Shown here piece after piece: positions 15,679-27,123 of a stretch of 64,000 nucleotides of DNA (positions are counted from its first letter, which is position 1; each line of letters starts with the position of its first letter). Below the pieces are notes generated by a model that was not told where the DNA came from, did no database searches, and saw only the letters and a list, made by a program, of their open reading frames with translations. Made by a program: the position numbers and the translations under genes. The stretch is from Marsupella aquatica (taxonomy: Eukaryota > Marchantiophyta). The stretch covers positions 17,670,001 to 17,734,000 of the forward strand of contig OZ316894.1 of the NCBI GenBank assembly GCA_973895155.1, given 5' to 3'.

Positions 15679-16020
15679 ACTTAGACCTAGGCCATAAAAC
15701 TAGGTTTTTATTGCAATTACTAGTAAGATGTAAAATTGCTACTGGTAGGGGGTTCACTCTAGACCTAGGCCATAAAACTAGGTTTCTATTGCAAATTACT
15801 AGGAAGATATAAATTTGCTGATGGCTTTTCACAAATTAGTATGTATAGAGGCTTCACTCCACACCTAGGCCTTAAAAGTAGGTTTCTATTGCAAATTACT
15901 AGTAAGATGTAAACTGGCTGATGGCTTCTCAGTACAGTCATGAGGATTGGAAAGGAAGTAGGTTTCTATTGCAATTACTTGTAAGGTGTAAACTGGCTGA
16001 TGGCTTCTCAGTCCATGAGG
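15679..16020. repeat. Degenerate tandem array, four ~75-100-bp units
   Basis: Each unit carries a TAGGTTTCTATTGCAA core, then ATTACTxGTAAGATGTAAA, and in the later units CTGATGGCTTCTCA. The first units also share GACCTAGGCCATAAAACTAG. Unit lengths vary, consistent with unequal exchange. Confidence 0.85.
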
Positions 16021-16262
16021 ATTGGCAAGGAAAACCTGCCAGCAACCCAGTGTAGTTGTGGTCGTTCAGCGGGTCCCTTCAAAAAATCTGACAGGTCGAA
16101 AGAGGGAGAGAAGGAGCCAAGGTGGAGTGGTGATCCAACATGGAACGAGAAACTAAGCTTCAAATTATGTTATGTCCACAGGGGACTTCCAAACGCCCGC
16201 TCCAGTTATTGCCCTCAAAATTACGCTAGAGAATTCCCGAGTCTGCAAACAGAACTGTACTA
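16020..16262 (+). pseudogene. Possible C2-domain fragment
   Basis: One frame reads a basic segment followed by SGDPTWNEKLSFKL, which resembles the G-x-N-P-x-W-N-E-x-F-x-F core strand of C2 (Ca2+/phospholipid-binding) domains. About 30 bases on, a second frame reads ALKITLENSRVCKQN, compatible with a following strand but shifted. No start, no complete domain and no clear splice sites are seen. It may be a relic, or one exon of an unresolved gene. Confidence 0.25.
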
Positions 16263-16941
16263 ATGCGAAGAATGCTCAACAAATACGGCCAGCTTGGGGC
16301 TAGCAGTTTGCCATCCTAGGTGGAGAATTTCTTCCTGCATCGGAGGAGCAGCAACGATGGATGCCTGGAAACAATTGTCAAAATCGAAATCAGGAACAGT
16401 TTTTTTCAACAAGGGTTTCATGAATTGTGTGGCGTGACGGAGCTGTCCAGCGATGGAGCCAACGACTTCAAAGGGAATATGGGACACGAGGACTGGAGAT
16501 CAATCACAGAGGGTTGAAGAGTCACAAATTGATGCAACAATGGTGGATTATTCACAAGCACGGCAGCTCCTGGCTGTTGATGTTCCCATCAGGGGAAGGT
16601 TGATTGCGACAGCAGAAGGCAAAGGGATATATGAAAAAGAGAAAATGGAACGGTTCAGTTCGCAATTTCAATTGTGAAAACGCATTACAGCCTGAGGTCG
16701 GCTGACATGCAGCTGAACAGGAGCAAAGGTCATGCACCATAGAAGTAAGGAGATAGGGACCGAAATGCCTACGCAGTTGCGGTACGGAATTTTTCGGACA
16801 TGTTATCAATCAGACATGGGATGACCCACATTTGCAGGGGTTTAGGGTTTATCAAGAATGTTGAAGACTGAGACGAGAGAGAACTCGGGTCTGATTTGAT
16901 TTGAGGTCTAGGGAGAGAGATAGAGATAGAGAGAGATAGCA

Positions 16942-18947
16942 ATGGGTCGCATCGTAGAAGGCAGAATCACCGGCACTTTACCGGACCGTGTGGCGTTCGC
17001 TGTTGACTATCCGGGCTATCCATCGTCCGTGGAGAGAGCTATCCAAACGTTGGGTGGAGAGGAGGGTCTGGCCAAGGTGCGCACGTCGGAATCCAACTTT
17101 TTGGAGCTGAAATTCCGACCCGAAGACCCGTTTGCGCATCCGGCATTCGGTGAGCTTCGGCATACTTCAGATCTTGTCCTGCGACTCTCGAGAAAAACTG
17201 TTAAATGTCCTGCCGGGCGCCAAGCTGAGACAACGAGTAACGCAGTTAAATCGAGTCAAGACATTGTGGAGCACAATGAGTCTGGGCGAACAAGGTAGTC
17301 ATCCGCTCCAAAGTTTGTTCACATACAACTCCAATTTTCTGTGCATGACACTACCTCGGTCTCCTCTATGTCAATTTCCGTCTGTGTGGAATATTTAAGC
17401 TATCAAAGACCATACGAGTTAATGTAGTGGCTTATGATGTCCATAGGAAAACGAACGAGGAATTTGAAGTCCAAGCACATGAAGTTGACGCCGAAATTAT
17501 TGCAAAGGTGGAGCACACCTATACATTTGACGGTATGGCGGACTACCAGTATATCATGGCTGTCCATGCAGATGGCACCAACAAGCACAAGCCGAAAGGC
17601 ACTGAGGACATTCCTGTGAAGGAGGTGGACCCAAACGAAATGACCATGCTTGTACCGCCCCTCTTCTCAACGAAGGATATGCCGGAGGAAATATTTTTGC
17701 GGCAACCTATAGGCAGAAAGAGGAAACAATTAACGGTTGACGTACAAGAGGGTCAGGAGGGCATGCAAGTTCCATGTTTTGCCTTGGATTTTAAGATAAA
17801 GGAAGTCCCCAAGGAAGGAAACTGGGAACTCGATCTACACAGAGGATCTGAGCCATGGTTGCGAACAGCAGCTCTTGTGAGGCTATTTCAGGAGCGTCCC
17901 ATCTGGACGAGGACAATGCTGAATGAAAGGTTAATTGAGCAGGGTATCACAGTAACAGGTTATTACCTAAAAATGCTGCTGTTCAGAATTGCGTACTACT
18001 TTGGCAGTGGACCCTTTAGAAATCTTTGGATTCGGAATGGCTATGATCCTCGTTCGGATTCTGAGTCCCGGTCCCACCAAATTATTGATTTCAGGGTGCC
18101 ATTTGTTTTACGGAGTCAAACTGAGGCAGCTACTCCACCGCCAAAGAAGTTGAGTTTCTCAGATTTATGTGAGTTCAAAGGTGTTCCGCAGAAGAAGTTC
18201 ACACAATTTCAACTGATTGATCTGCAGGATAATGATATACAGGCTCAGATTGAAAGTCCTCCAGAAAGAACAAGTTGCTCCGAAACTACTGGTTGGTATC
18301 GGCTCGGCACCATCAAGAGGCTACGACAGATAATTCGCTTACGCTTTTTGGCTCTTTACCCCGGCAAAATTGCTAGGGCGCTTGAATCCGTCGAACGCAG
18401 GAACTGGGAGTGCGCTAAATTGACACCTGAAACTGAAAAGGAGAGGCCAATTGATGATGATAGAAGTATTGTAAGCGCACATTCTGTTCTGGAAACTGGT
18501 CAAGAAAGTTCTCACAGAAGTGGCCAGGAAGGTAATGAGATGACCACGGAGGACCCCTTCTCTGTTCCAGATCAGTTGAATGGGGTTGACTTAAGTGCCA
18601 TCGATGATGACGAGGAGGATGATGATGAGGACGAAGGAGATATCGGGGAAGAGGCGGATCAGTTGGATGATGATGGGTTGAAAACCAATCTAGATGAGGA
18701 TGATGAAGAGGAGGAAGAATTGGAAGAAGATACGGAGGGATTGCTTTCTGGACAAGGTAATGCAGAAGATGAGGAGCCTCCATACTTGGATTTAACTGAC
18801 AACATACCAAAGAACTACTTGCAAGCGTTGCTTGGAAAATTTGCTTCTAAAAGCAACAGTGATGAGCGACCTAGTGCAATGGATTTAGATGATGATGAAC
18901 AGTACACTATTTTTGAGGAAGACGAAGACGAAGACGAAGATGAATGA
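16942..18947 (+). CDS. GTF3C5: General transcription factor 3C subunit 5 (TFIIIC Tau95-like), 2 exons
   Basis: Exon 1 is 16942-17294 and exon 2 is 17447-18947. The junction joins in frame (AG|G) and gives 617 residues. TFIIIC binds the A and B boxes of tRNA-type promoters and recruits TFIIIB and RNA polymerase III; this subunit belongs to the A-box-binding subcomplex. The N-terminal region carries the diagnostic YPGYPSS, then LELKFRPEDPFAHPAFGELR, as in human GTF3C5. The central part has EHTYTFDGMADYQY and the RPIWTRTMLNERL helix, and the C-terminal half contains GPFRNLWIRNGYDPR, another family block. Residues beyond about 510 form a very acidic D/E-rich tail, also seen in animal homologues. 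The start ATG lies just after a purine-rich GATAGAGA leader. Confidence in the family is high. Confidence 0.93.
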
Positions 18948-21393
18948 AAGATTACCTGTCGCCTTTGGAGCGATGGGATTCTACCCGTGCTTGAGAAGTG
19001 TCCAAATAGAACTCAGAGATGATTTCCAGCAGACTGCCTTGAAGACGTGGCAGCAGTTGCAAGCAGGGTTTATGAGTACTTCAGCGGGCAACATCGATGT
19101 GGAGGGCAATGGGCAATGATAGTGAAGGTTTTCCGAGCCTGCGCAAAGTGCTCCAAAGGAGTATTTTCAATGAGCCCTCGCTTGGAAAAGCTCACTCTGG
19201 CGGTTTGCTTTCCAAAATTTGGAGCTGAAGTTGTTGCTCCTGAGCCAATCTTTCCCATCTGACCTGGCAAGTGTTTGGTCAGCTGCTGTTTCATTGCAGT
19301 TCGTCCAAACCTAGCAGTAGTCAGCAGGGCCATTGGATGGTGCACTGAAATGATCTCCGTAGGTCAGATCATCGGAGCCTTCCCATATCTGAGATTTGAG
19401 AAGCACGTGCTTCAGCTGAGCATAATGCGAAGTTGGAAGGTGCCATGGCTTCAACGAAGTTACCTCAGAATGCAGTGACAGATCGAAGATGAATTGGACA
19501 AAGGCAGTCAGTTCTGTATGTCCCCACTTGTTGCAAGCCCACCACGCTACTATATCCAGAAGGATTGTGCAAGGAAACCTTTAGTGCCAATTTATTGTTC
19601 CAAAGCGCTGCTGTATTGAAACATCCTGAATGGTGTTGGAGGTCTTCACGACTGTTTTGGATTTGTTATGCTGACTTGAGAGCTTTCCTCGAAGCCACAC
19701 CTAAATTGCCCGTCGTGGAGAAAGCTACATGAGCAGCTGAATTAAGGAGCAGACCCTCATCTTTGGTCTGCTCACCAGAATGTCTCGACTCACAGACACT
19801 ACCCTGAGCCTGAAGTATCTGTCTAGATAAGTGTGAAATCGAATTCTTATCAATTTTTCCTCAAGAGGAGCTCAAAATAAGATAGAACCCGACCAGCTGC
19901 TTGAGATAGCTCGCTACACCCCTTGGTGTCAAATTTTGTTGCCAAGGGTTGTAGCAAATGTCTTTTATCGTGGATCGGCTTGTTGAAGAGCTCACTCTAC
20001 AAGTAGTGGATTCGTCTACAGGTTATAGATGACCTGGTGGATGGTCCATGTTGGCCTTCTTGGACAAGATACGCAATTTACTATTCCCCCTTAACAAGGT
20101 ATGAAGGAGAACACTTGGACATTGATTCTAACCTGTACAGTGTACACATTTTGGGCACATTGCCCAGGTATCACTATGCGTTGCTCATCTTAATGCAAAC
20201 TGAGTATACATCCAAGGTTCATGGTATCCCATTGAAGCTAATTGCTGTAACATCTTGCCAGTAGAAAGTGTTAACCAAAGTGATGCCAAGGAAAGTATTA
20301 TACAATAGTAGTAGACATCCTCCTGAAACGCGGGCACCCATCAAGGTGTGCACATTTGAACACCTTGCAGATCTGTATGTCATCTGCACAGTTTACACAT
20401 GAGTGTCGTCGTTTTATATGTAGTTTACTTATTTACTTAGGTTCATAGTTTTCACCTATTTACACAGATAGGTGACACAGCTCCGACTTTGGCAAGGCCC
20501 AATTTCGGGGTCTGAGGCCCATATCTAACTAATTAGATGTTACTGATCATGCATGCTTTTACACTATCTACCCTGTCAGGCAAATGGGCCCATACCCTTT
20601 GTGCATTTTACTCCTTTGAGACCTGGTTTCCAGATCCAATGGTAATCCTTAACTCTAAAAAATCTCTAACGGGTGCAGATTAGATGTGACAGACACCTCT
20701 CTAAACTTTGTGGGCGTAACGTTTGGGATCCCGTCAATTGCCAGTGGATCCCCATGCCTAATACCCATGTTTGATCAACAAATGAAATGGCCACTAGTAG
20801 ACCAGCCATTCGAACTCAAGCAAGACAGAACACACCAAGGAATGGACCACAACAGGCTGCAGACCCAGAGAGACAGGGCTTGCCATCCCCCAGATAACAC
20901 CTTTCTGAGAACCAAATAATCTGCACCATTAATTTCTACCAAACTTATAGTTGTGACCATTTATCTTAGGTACCATCTCCGCCAATTACCACTCTAACTT
21001 CCCTGGTTTTGCTGAGTATTGATAGTTTGCCACTCTACCCTCTCTAATCCCACACTAAAACAACTAAAGGTAACAACCAAATTACCCCTATAAGTTGTCC
21101 AACTTACAATAAAAAGACCTTAAGTTTCAAATTTTACAAAAATACCCCTCCTCAAAGATCTAGCTAGGAATGATTTTAGTGTGACCAGCTCGGAAAAACA
21201 GTTTTTGGATCTCCACCAAACCATGCAAAATTCAAACCCTGGAGCCTGGCCTGCCAGAAGTTGCCTCCCAACTGCAAGAAGTGACAAATTTGGGCATGTA
21301 GGAGGGTTGCCCTTGCCAAACACTGTGAACGGCGCAGAACAACCCATTGTGAACATCTGGACTGCACCGGCGGGATTGACATAAGCCATCACA

Positions 21394-21720
21394 ATGTTAA
21401 GTATTGCTATTAGTCTTGTGATTCATAAGTTACGGTAACTAGGCTAACCACAGTTAGAATTCAATTGAGATTAGATTAGTTGTATGTGACCTTGAATATA
21501 TAGAGCTAGTGTAAATCATTGGGGTGAGCATGCTTGCTCATTGTAACGAAACCACTTGAGAGAAAGAGAGAGCTCTTGTGTTGTTGAGACTTCGTACTAT
21601 TGACGAATCTACTCTTAAGTAAAACTTTCGTGGTCGTGTGGTTGCCTTGACAAAGATGTGAACCACTTATGACGTCATTCAATTGCAACTATAAGATCAT
21701 GACTCATCTCATGCACACAT
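21394..21720 (+). mobile_element. Decayed copia-type LTR (probable solo LTR)
   Basis: The segment starts TGTTAAGTATT, comparable with TGTTGGGTATT of the intact LTR at 42234. It then keeps the internal order: CTCATTGTAACGAAACCACT, GAGAGAAAGAGAGAGCT, a GTTGAGACT block, AGTAAAACTTTCGTGGTCGTG and GATGTGAACCAC. These correspond to matching stretches in the 42.4-42.6 kb LTR. The 18-bp repeat block of the intact LTR is missing. No internal coding region follows. The right end is uncertain. Confidence 0.6.
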
Positions 21721-22109
21721 AGTAGACACATAGTCGACACACAGTACATTGTACATTGGATAGGGTTGCTGACCGGGTGTAGTCCGCCACCAACAAGCTG
21801 ATCTGCCATTACCCATGCAGTTACCAAGTTGTGAATGGCACGACCTGTGAGACTCCTACAAGAGCACTCCCACCGCTAGCCTGAGGGCCATGGGTTACCT
21901 ATCCTACACATTTTCAGGCTGACATATTTCCATGCAACCCTTATTCCAGCACAGCCCTTGAATCTGTAAGCAGTTTGCATGCGTGAGATGTAAGCCACAG
22001 CCGCGCGGGCTTTTAAAGGTGGATCGTGCGCCAGAGCAGAGAAAATCAATCTGGACCGTTCTTTTTCGGGAATCTCATGTGGGCTTAGAGCTCAAAGAAC
22101 GGGATCTCA

Positions 22110-22140
22110 CCTTCTCTACAAAACCCTCGCATCGACAATT
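22110..22140 (+). promoter_or_regulatory. Possible telo-box-like element near the eS27 start
   Basis: An AAAACCCTCG motif lies about 50 bases before the eS27 ATG. Plant ribosomal protein genes often carry AAACCCTA telo-boxes near the transcription start; this one matches only in part. Confidence 0.3.
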
Positions 22141-22175
22141 TCTTCCTCTTTCGCTCTCGTCGATCTACCGGCAAA

Positions 22176-23276
22176 ATGGTGAGTGATCGTCTCGTACTGC
22201 TTGTTTTGTGTCGACAGGGCTTCATCAGATATTCGTTAGCTCAGGTTTCGCAGGAAATTATGTGTTGATGGACTATGTATCTCCATGTGTTGCTTCTCTG
22301 CTGCTTTAATAGCGTTGTTCATGGTGGCGTGTTTCGATTGTCATGGAAAATTAATTTTTTTAGATGGACACTGGATTCTCTTCTGCTGCGTTCTCTGCTT
22401 CTGGAATAGCGTTGTTGAAGGTGGCGTGTTTCGATATGCATGGAATGATGTACTCCCTATTGTGTTTGTTCTTACATGCGGATACGGAGTGAGCGGCGTT
22501 GTGGTGTCGGCTGCGCTCTATTGGCTTTTTGGGCACTCGTTTAAGGTGGTGAGTGTGCAGAGTTTTCGTTTTCTGACCTCAGCCGCCATGAACCGCGTGT
22601 GTTCTGCAGGTGCTCTCTAACGATATCGATCTCCTGCACCCCCCCCCAGAAAATGAGAAGAGGATGCACAAATTGAAGAGACTGGTGCAGTCTCCCAACT
22701 CCTTCTTCATGGTAAGCAGCTTGGCATCCGCCGCGCCTCTGATGTGCTCCTTTCTTTCACGTTGCTTTGCAGTTCTATCTATTCACATCAACTTAGCGGC
22801 ATGATACACCGGCAGCCGCCACAGGTTCTGCCCTTCATTTAGGGTTTCTGCTGATCTTGGCTTCTGTTGTTGGTGTACTGCAGGACGTGAAGTGCCAAGG
22901 ATGCTTCAGCATGTAAGTCGCAATGCAATGTGTTTTCTCCTCGTCTTTTCAATGCTTAGGGTAGGGACTCAAGTAGTGGTCTGGTGGAGGCTTTTGATGC
23001 ACTGCCGTACTTACATAATATCAGGACCTCGCGAACGATGTCGCACCGTGTGCTTACTCAGTTTCTCTTCAGTTGCACCTATTTCAGCATCAGCGAGATG
23101 ATGCATTGAAGTGTTTCCTAACGTGGACTATCTCCGATTGTGTTTGCAGAACAACTGTTTTCAGTCACTCTCAAACGGTGGTCACTTGCGCGAACTGCTC
23201 TGCGGTGCTCTGCCAGCCGACCGGAGGGCGGGCGCGCTTGACGGAAGGATGCTCGTTCAGGAAGAAGGTTGATTAG
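22176..23276 (+). CDS. RPS27: 40S ribosomal protein eS27, 4 exons
   Basis: The exons are 22176-22178 (only the ATG), 22610-22711, 22884-22912 and 23150-23276, encoding 86 residues, exactly the family length. The protein is a structural component of the small ribosomal subunit. It carries a C4 zinc finger, here Cys39, Cys42, Cys58 and Cys61, within VKCQGCFS and [10 protein letters not shown]. The sequence is nearly colinear with plant eS27 from SNDIDLLHP to the [15 protein letters not shown] end. The coding start is split so that intron 1 follows the ATG directly. That arrangement and the short third exon mean no long open frame marks the gene. Intron 1 contains an internal direct duplication (see repeat). 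Confidence 0.96.
22288..22446. repeat. Direct repeat inside intron 1 of eS27
   Basis: Segments at about 22288-22346 and 22390-22446 share AATAGCGTTGTT and GGTGGCGTGTTTCGAT, then a CATGGAA-type end. They are separated by about 45 bases. Confidence 0.8.
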
Positions 23277-24397
23277 AATTTTCGTTCATAGCTTCCAGTT
23301 TTGACCTTCGAAGTCATTAGTTCATTGTTACACGATGCTAGTCGAGAATACAGCTGATCTACGCGAAGAGATTCTCTGTGGCAGATTAAGAAATATCTGA
23401 AGGGTTTTGCCTCCGATCCCGGGGGGTTTGTAATTGAGTAAGGCGCTTCTCGCGTGTGAAACGATTGAATTGCTTGGTTTGGAAATATTTTCACGATTGT
23501 ATCCGACGTTGCTGTGCACTGAGTCATGTATATTTGCCATTGGAATTGGGGCAAGATTCATGATTGGCCTTTTTCTTCACAGTTCACTATTGCAGATAGT
23601 TTTGTTTAAACCAAATCCTAATATCGTAGACAGGCTCGTCCGTTTCTCTGCTCGTTGTGGAACCCTACATGTCGGAACTTTAATTGAGCTCAAGATCAGC
23701 ACAAACCGTAAATGAACATAGCATACAGTCATCGTCAGCTACTGTTGGTAAAGGCAATCTGAGTCTAATGCTGTCGTCTTCATTATATCACATTTTACTA
23801 ACTTCATGTTTCATCTGATGAAAGGCAGTTTTTAGGATTTTTCAGTCAATATAGTACTGAATGGCTTTCTGGAATCTTTCATTTGAAATTCAGTCCCGCA
23901 TATCACCGACGTGCTTTCTTCAGTAGCTCTTAAATTTGACTACCAAAGAACTGAGGTGCTTGTTCATGGCTTCACTTGGGTAAAAATCTAGCACAGGAAG
24001 AACTGTTATAGATAGAGCTTTTGTGGAAACCCTTCGCTACATTTTGCACTCAACATAGCAAACTTTGCGTAAGGAACCACATCCAATCCAGTAGGTATAA
24101 CCTCTTGGGACCAACAGGGTGTGCAAAGAGGACCACGAAACCCAGCTTGGGAAGTCCATGTCGTAAAGGATCAACTACTGCTAAAGGGAGGAAAGGTGGG
24201 CTTCTTCCTCGCCAATCAGAATCAGCAATATCTTCAGCTTGGCCGCGACTTACATCTTACATTCGGCAGACAAATCTTACATCTTAGGGTGAACAGAGTC
24301 TAGAGTTGGTCGACTCTAGACTTCTAGGGGACAATTAATAAGGACAGCTAATATGGATGGGGGCAAAGTCGAAGGGGAATAACAGATTCTTTTGCAA

Positions 24398-24422
24398 CTT
24401 TTTGTTTGTTTGTTTGTTTGGT
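24398..24422. repeat. TTTG microsatellite
   Basis: Five to six GTTT units in a row. Confidence 0.9.
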
Positions 24423-24599
24423 TGTTATTAAACATTCAAAGAGAGAGCATCCAGAATAGTCATTCCATAATTCTTATTTCTATTACCATTCTTTCCATAA
24501 TTCTTATTTCTATTTACATTCAAAGAACGGGCATCTTCTTATATCTGCTAATATTCAAAGAATGGGCATCCAGAGTCGCCATTCTATAATTCATGATTC

Positions 24600-24800
24600 T
24601 ATGACACTTCTATCTAATGGGGTGGTTTCCCTAAATCCCCAGCTGTTTGAAACTCACGAGCAAGTTCACAAATGTGTCCTGCCATATTTAGTCAAACAAG
24701 GTAGTTTCCCTAAGTCCCAAGCAAGTTCATGCATGTGACCATGTCCATCTTCAGTCAACTGAGGTAGCTTCCCTAAATCCGAAGCTTGAATCTCATCTGC
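24600..24800. repeat. Degenerate tandem repeat, three ~65-bp units
   Basis: Units share a GGTAGTTTCCCTAA(G/A)TCCC-like core followed by an AAGTTCA-CA-ATGTG segment, for example near 24625, 24700 and 24770. Confidence 0.6.
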
Positions 24801-24929
24801 ACGTTCATGATTATATGTATGTCACATTTTGTACTGATGGCAATGTGGTACATGATTGTATGTATGTCTCATTTGGTGCTGATGGTAACATGTGTCCTCC
24901 TGGGACATGCTCATCGAAAAGCAACAGCC

Positions 24930-25475
24930 ACATAGGTAGAAGTACCAACACACTCGTAAAACAAGCATCTATATCGGTAGAAGTACCAACAGAGTCAATA
25001 AACAAGCAGCCAAATAGGTAGAGGTACCAACTGAGTCATAAAACAGAACAATCATGTCTCATTTTGCACTGATGGCAACATGTGTCCCTGGTAATTGCAC
25101 ATCAACAAGATAGGTAGAAGTACCAACTCACAAAACAAAACAATCATGTTTATGGTGGTATGGAAAATCAGTTCAACCTATGGGATATCAAATAGCAGCA
25201 GTCAGATAGGTAGAAGTACCAACACACTTGTAGAACAAAACAATAGTGTTTATGGTGGTATGGAAAATCAGTTGAACCTATGGGACATAAAAGCAGCCAC
25301 CAGATAGGTAGAAGTACACAGTGATAAAACAAAACAATCATGTTTGTCGTGGTATGAAAGATCAGTTCAAAGGGCACATGCCACGTCAAGAATACACACT
25401 AATAGAACAAAATCATCATGTTTGTTGTGGTATGGACAATCAGTTCAACCTGTGGGCACATGCCATGTGACACAT
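24930..25475. repeat. Tandem array with GGTAGAAGTACCAAC core
   Basis: At least six occurrences of AGGTAGAAGTACCAAC or close variants. Longer units of about 110 bp also include AAAACAAAACAATCATGTTT and GTGGTATGGAAAATCAGTT. Units vary in length and some are partial. The array is non-coding. Confidence 0.85.
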
Positions 25476-27123
25476 AACATAATATGCTGTCCCATTGAAA
25501 GGCAACAATATTGTCTTTACCAATGACATGGCACAAAAGCCCCACTCCCTAACTAATTCATCCTTCAACCTTACTGACCTGATGTGAGCTGCCCAAAATA
25601 CCTAAATCTACTTAATCTGTTTCTCCACCCCTACAACAAGAAGAGTCCTGCTTTTGCCCTCCCTGCAATCAAGTTGCGAGCTACACCAGTTGCAACTTAC
25701 AATGGATCTTTCCTAGGTAATGTACCACCGGTACAACTTTGCCTCACTTCATTCCCATCATTGAAGTCCATCATAAGATCTAAAATGATATCCTAGACCT
25801 TCTGTTCTGCCCAGGTTTTATTTGATTGGAATGTTGCAGGCCAAGTTGTGGGACAAAAGTTTATGGTTTCTTAGAAGGGCTACCGCCACTAACTCAGGCA
25901 GTCGGTGCACTGGCTTCCACACTGAAATTTTCCGTGCAAAAGAGTAGTCTCCCCTCCACAATAGTCGGTGGCACCCTTCAGAAAATGGACTGAATTTTAA
26001 TGTTTGATGATGAGTTAACTCACAGGCAGGTGTGTCCTCACAAACCCAAAACCGTGTTGGTTAACTTTGGTGTCATAGATTAAAATTTCACAGAGAAGTT
26101 GAGTGGAAAAAAGGGGACAGCAGATTTGAGACTCCCCAATAAAACTCCACTTTCTGATATAGTAGGTGGCTTCAATATTGAGGACTCTATGTTTTAGGGA
26201 CGTCCATGTCAGGTTCGGCACAGACGTGGTCATAAAAAGAACAGGCAGCCCTGACTCTGGTCTACACACAACAGCTGCGGGAGGGGTGCCCGTTCTCCTT
26301 GAGGTTTCTGATCGTTCCCCAAGTTAAGTTGACACCAGCAACAGCAACTCAAGGAGAGTCGACGCTGGCTACTGATTGCACACCTCTACATAGCGCAAGG
26401 CGATCTATCAGGCAGCGACTCTTTGTGAGGAATTGAAGGAAGAGTGCCCCGGCTATGAGTTCTTTGCCTCACATTTTCAATTCTGAAAATTCCCGGACTC
26501 CCGCCATTGTGCGGATCATGTACGGGTCGCAGGACCTTTCATAATTGGGGGTCCCTAAGTGAGAGCACCGGGGAGACATGGCTGTAACCTTAATGACGTT
26601 AGACTGTCAAATGGTTTGCAGCCTCAATATTGAGGCCTCCTAGTAGTACTATACTTGCTCCTGGAACATACCAGAAAATGCAAACACACATTTCGTTCGT
26701 TTTTCCTTTGTTTATCGTGCATACCTTCCTGAACGAGAGACTCCTGCACCAATTGAGAGATCTCTTGTACATCAAAGATCAACAGCAGTTTTTGATCGAG
26801 CATATGGTATTCGCCCAATATGGTATGCAGTCAAAATGGGGAATGGATCCAGCGAAGAGATTGCTCTACAAATTTCTATTCGGATGTGCTATATAATATT
26901 TACTGCTCATCTTTCGTGCACCCTTCTAATTAAGTTTAATGGGATTCGGCGATATGAGTTGAGATCCATGTCTCAAGAGAATCGAGAAATTGTAACAGTG
27001 ATCGATTAGAAGCATTTCACAATAAATGACTTCTGCCAACAATTTCTAGGGAGGGGAGAAAACAGATATCTCGCAATCAAGTAATTGTTCCTTCTTCTGA
27101 AAGTTGGTACTACAACGCTAAGA

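Larger units (their letters stand above)
13487..16941. other. Intergenic: tandem repeats and a possible C2-domain fragment
   Basis: Apart from the listed tandem repeats (14.65, 15.04-15.40 and 15.68-16.02 kb) and the C2-like fragment at 16.02-16.26 kb, no gene is seen. The last 100 bases (GATAGAGA-rich) are the likely 5' UTR of the TFIIIC subunit gene. Confidence 0.5.
18948..22175. other. Intergenic between TFIIIC subunit and eS27 genes
   Basis: The first several hundred bases are probably 3' UTR. No coding exon is recognised. A decayed LTR related to the 42-48 kb copia element lies at about 21394-21720. The last 200 bases are the eS27 promoter and 5' UTR. Confidence 0.5.
23277..27123. other. 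Intergenic, repeat-rich
   Basis: The eS27 3' UTR is followed by degenerate tandem repeats (24.43-25.47 kb) and, from 25.5 kb, AT-rich DNA. Some minus-strand frames between 26.0 and 26.3 kb look protein-like, but I could not assign splice sites. They might be further 3' exons of the unidentified gene that ends here at 27124. Confidence 0.4.

Noticed and set aside
24930-25475. CRISPR-like appearance of spaced repeats
   Set aside because: Units vary in length and sequence, spacers are themselves repetitive, and the genome is eukaryotic.
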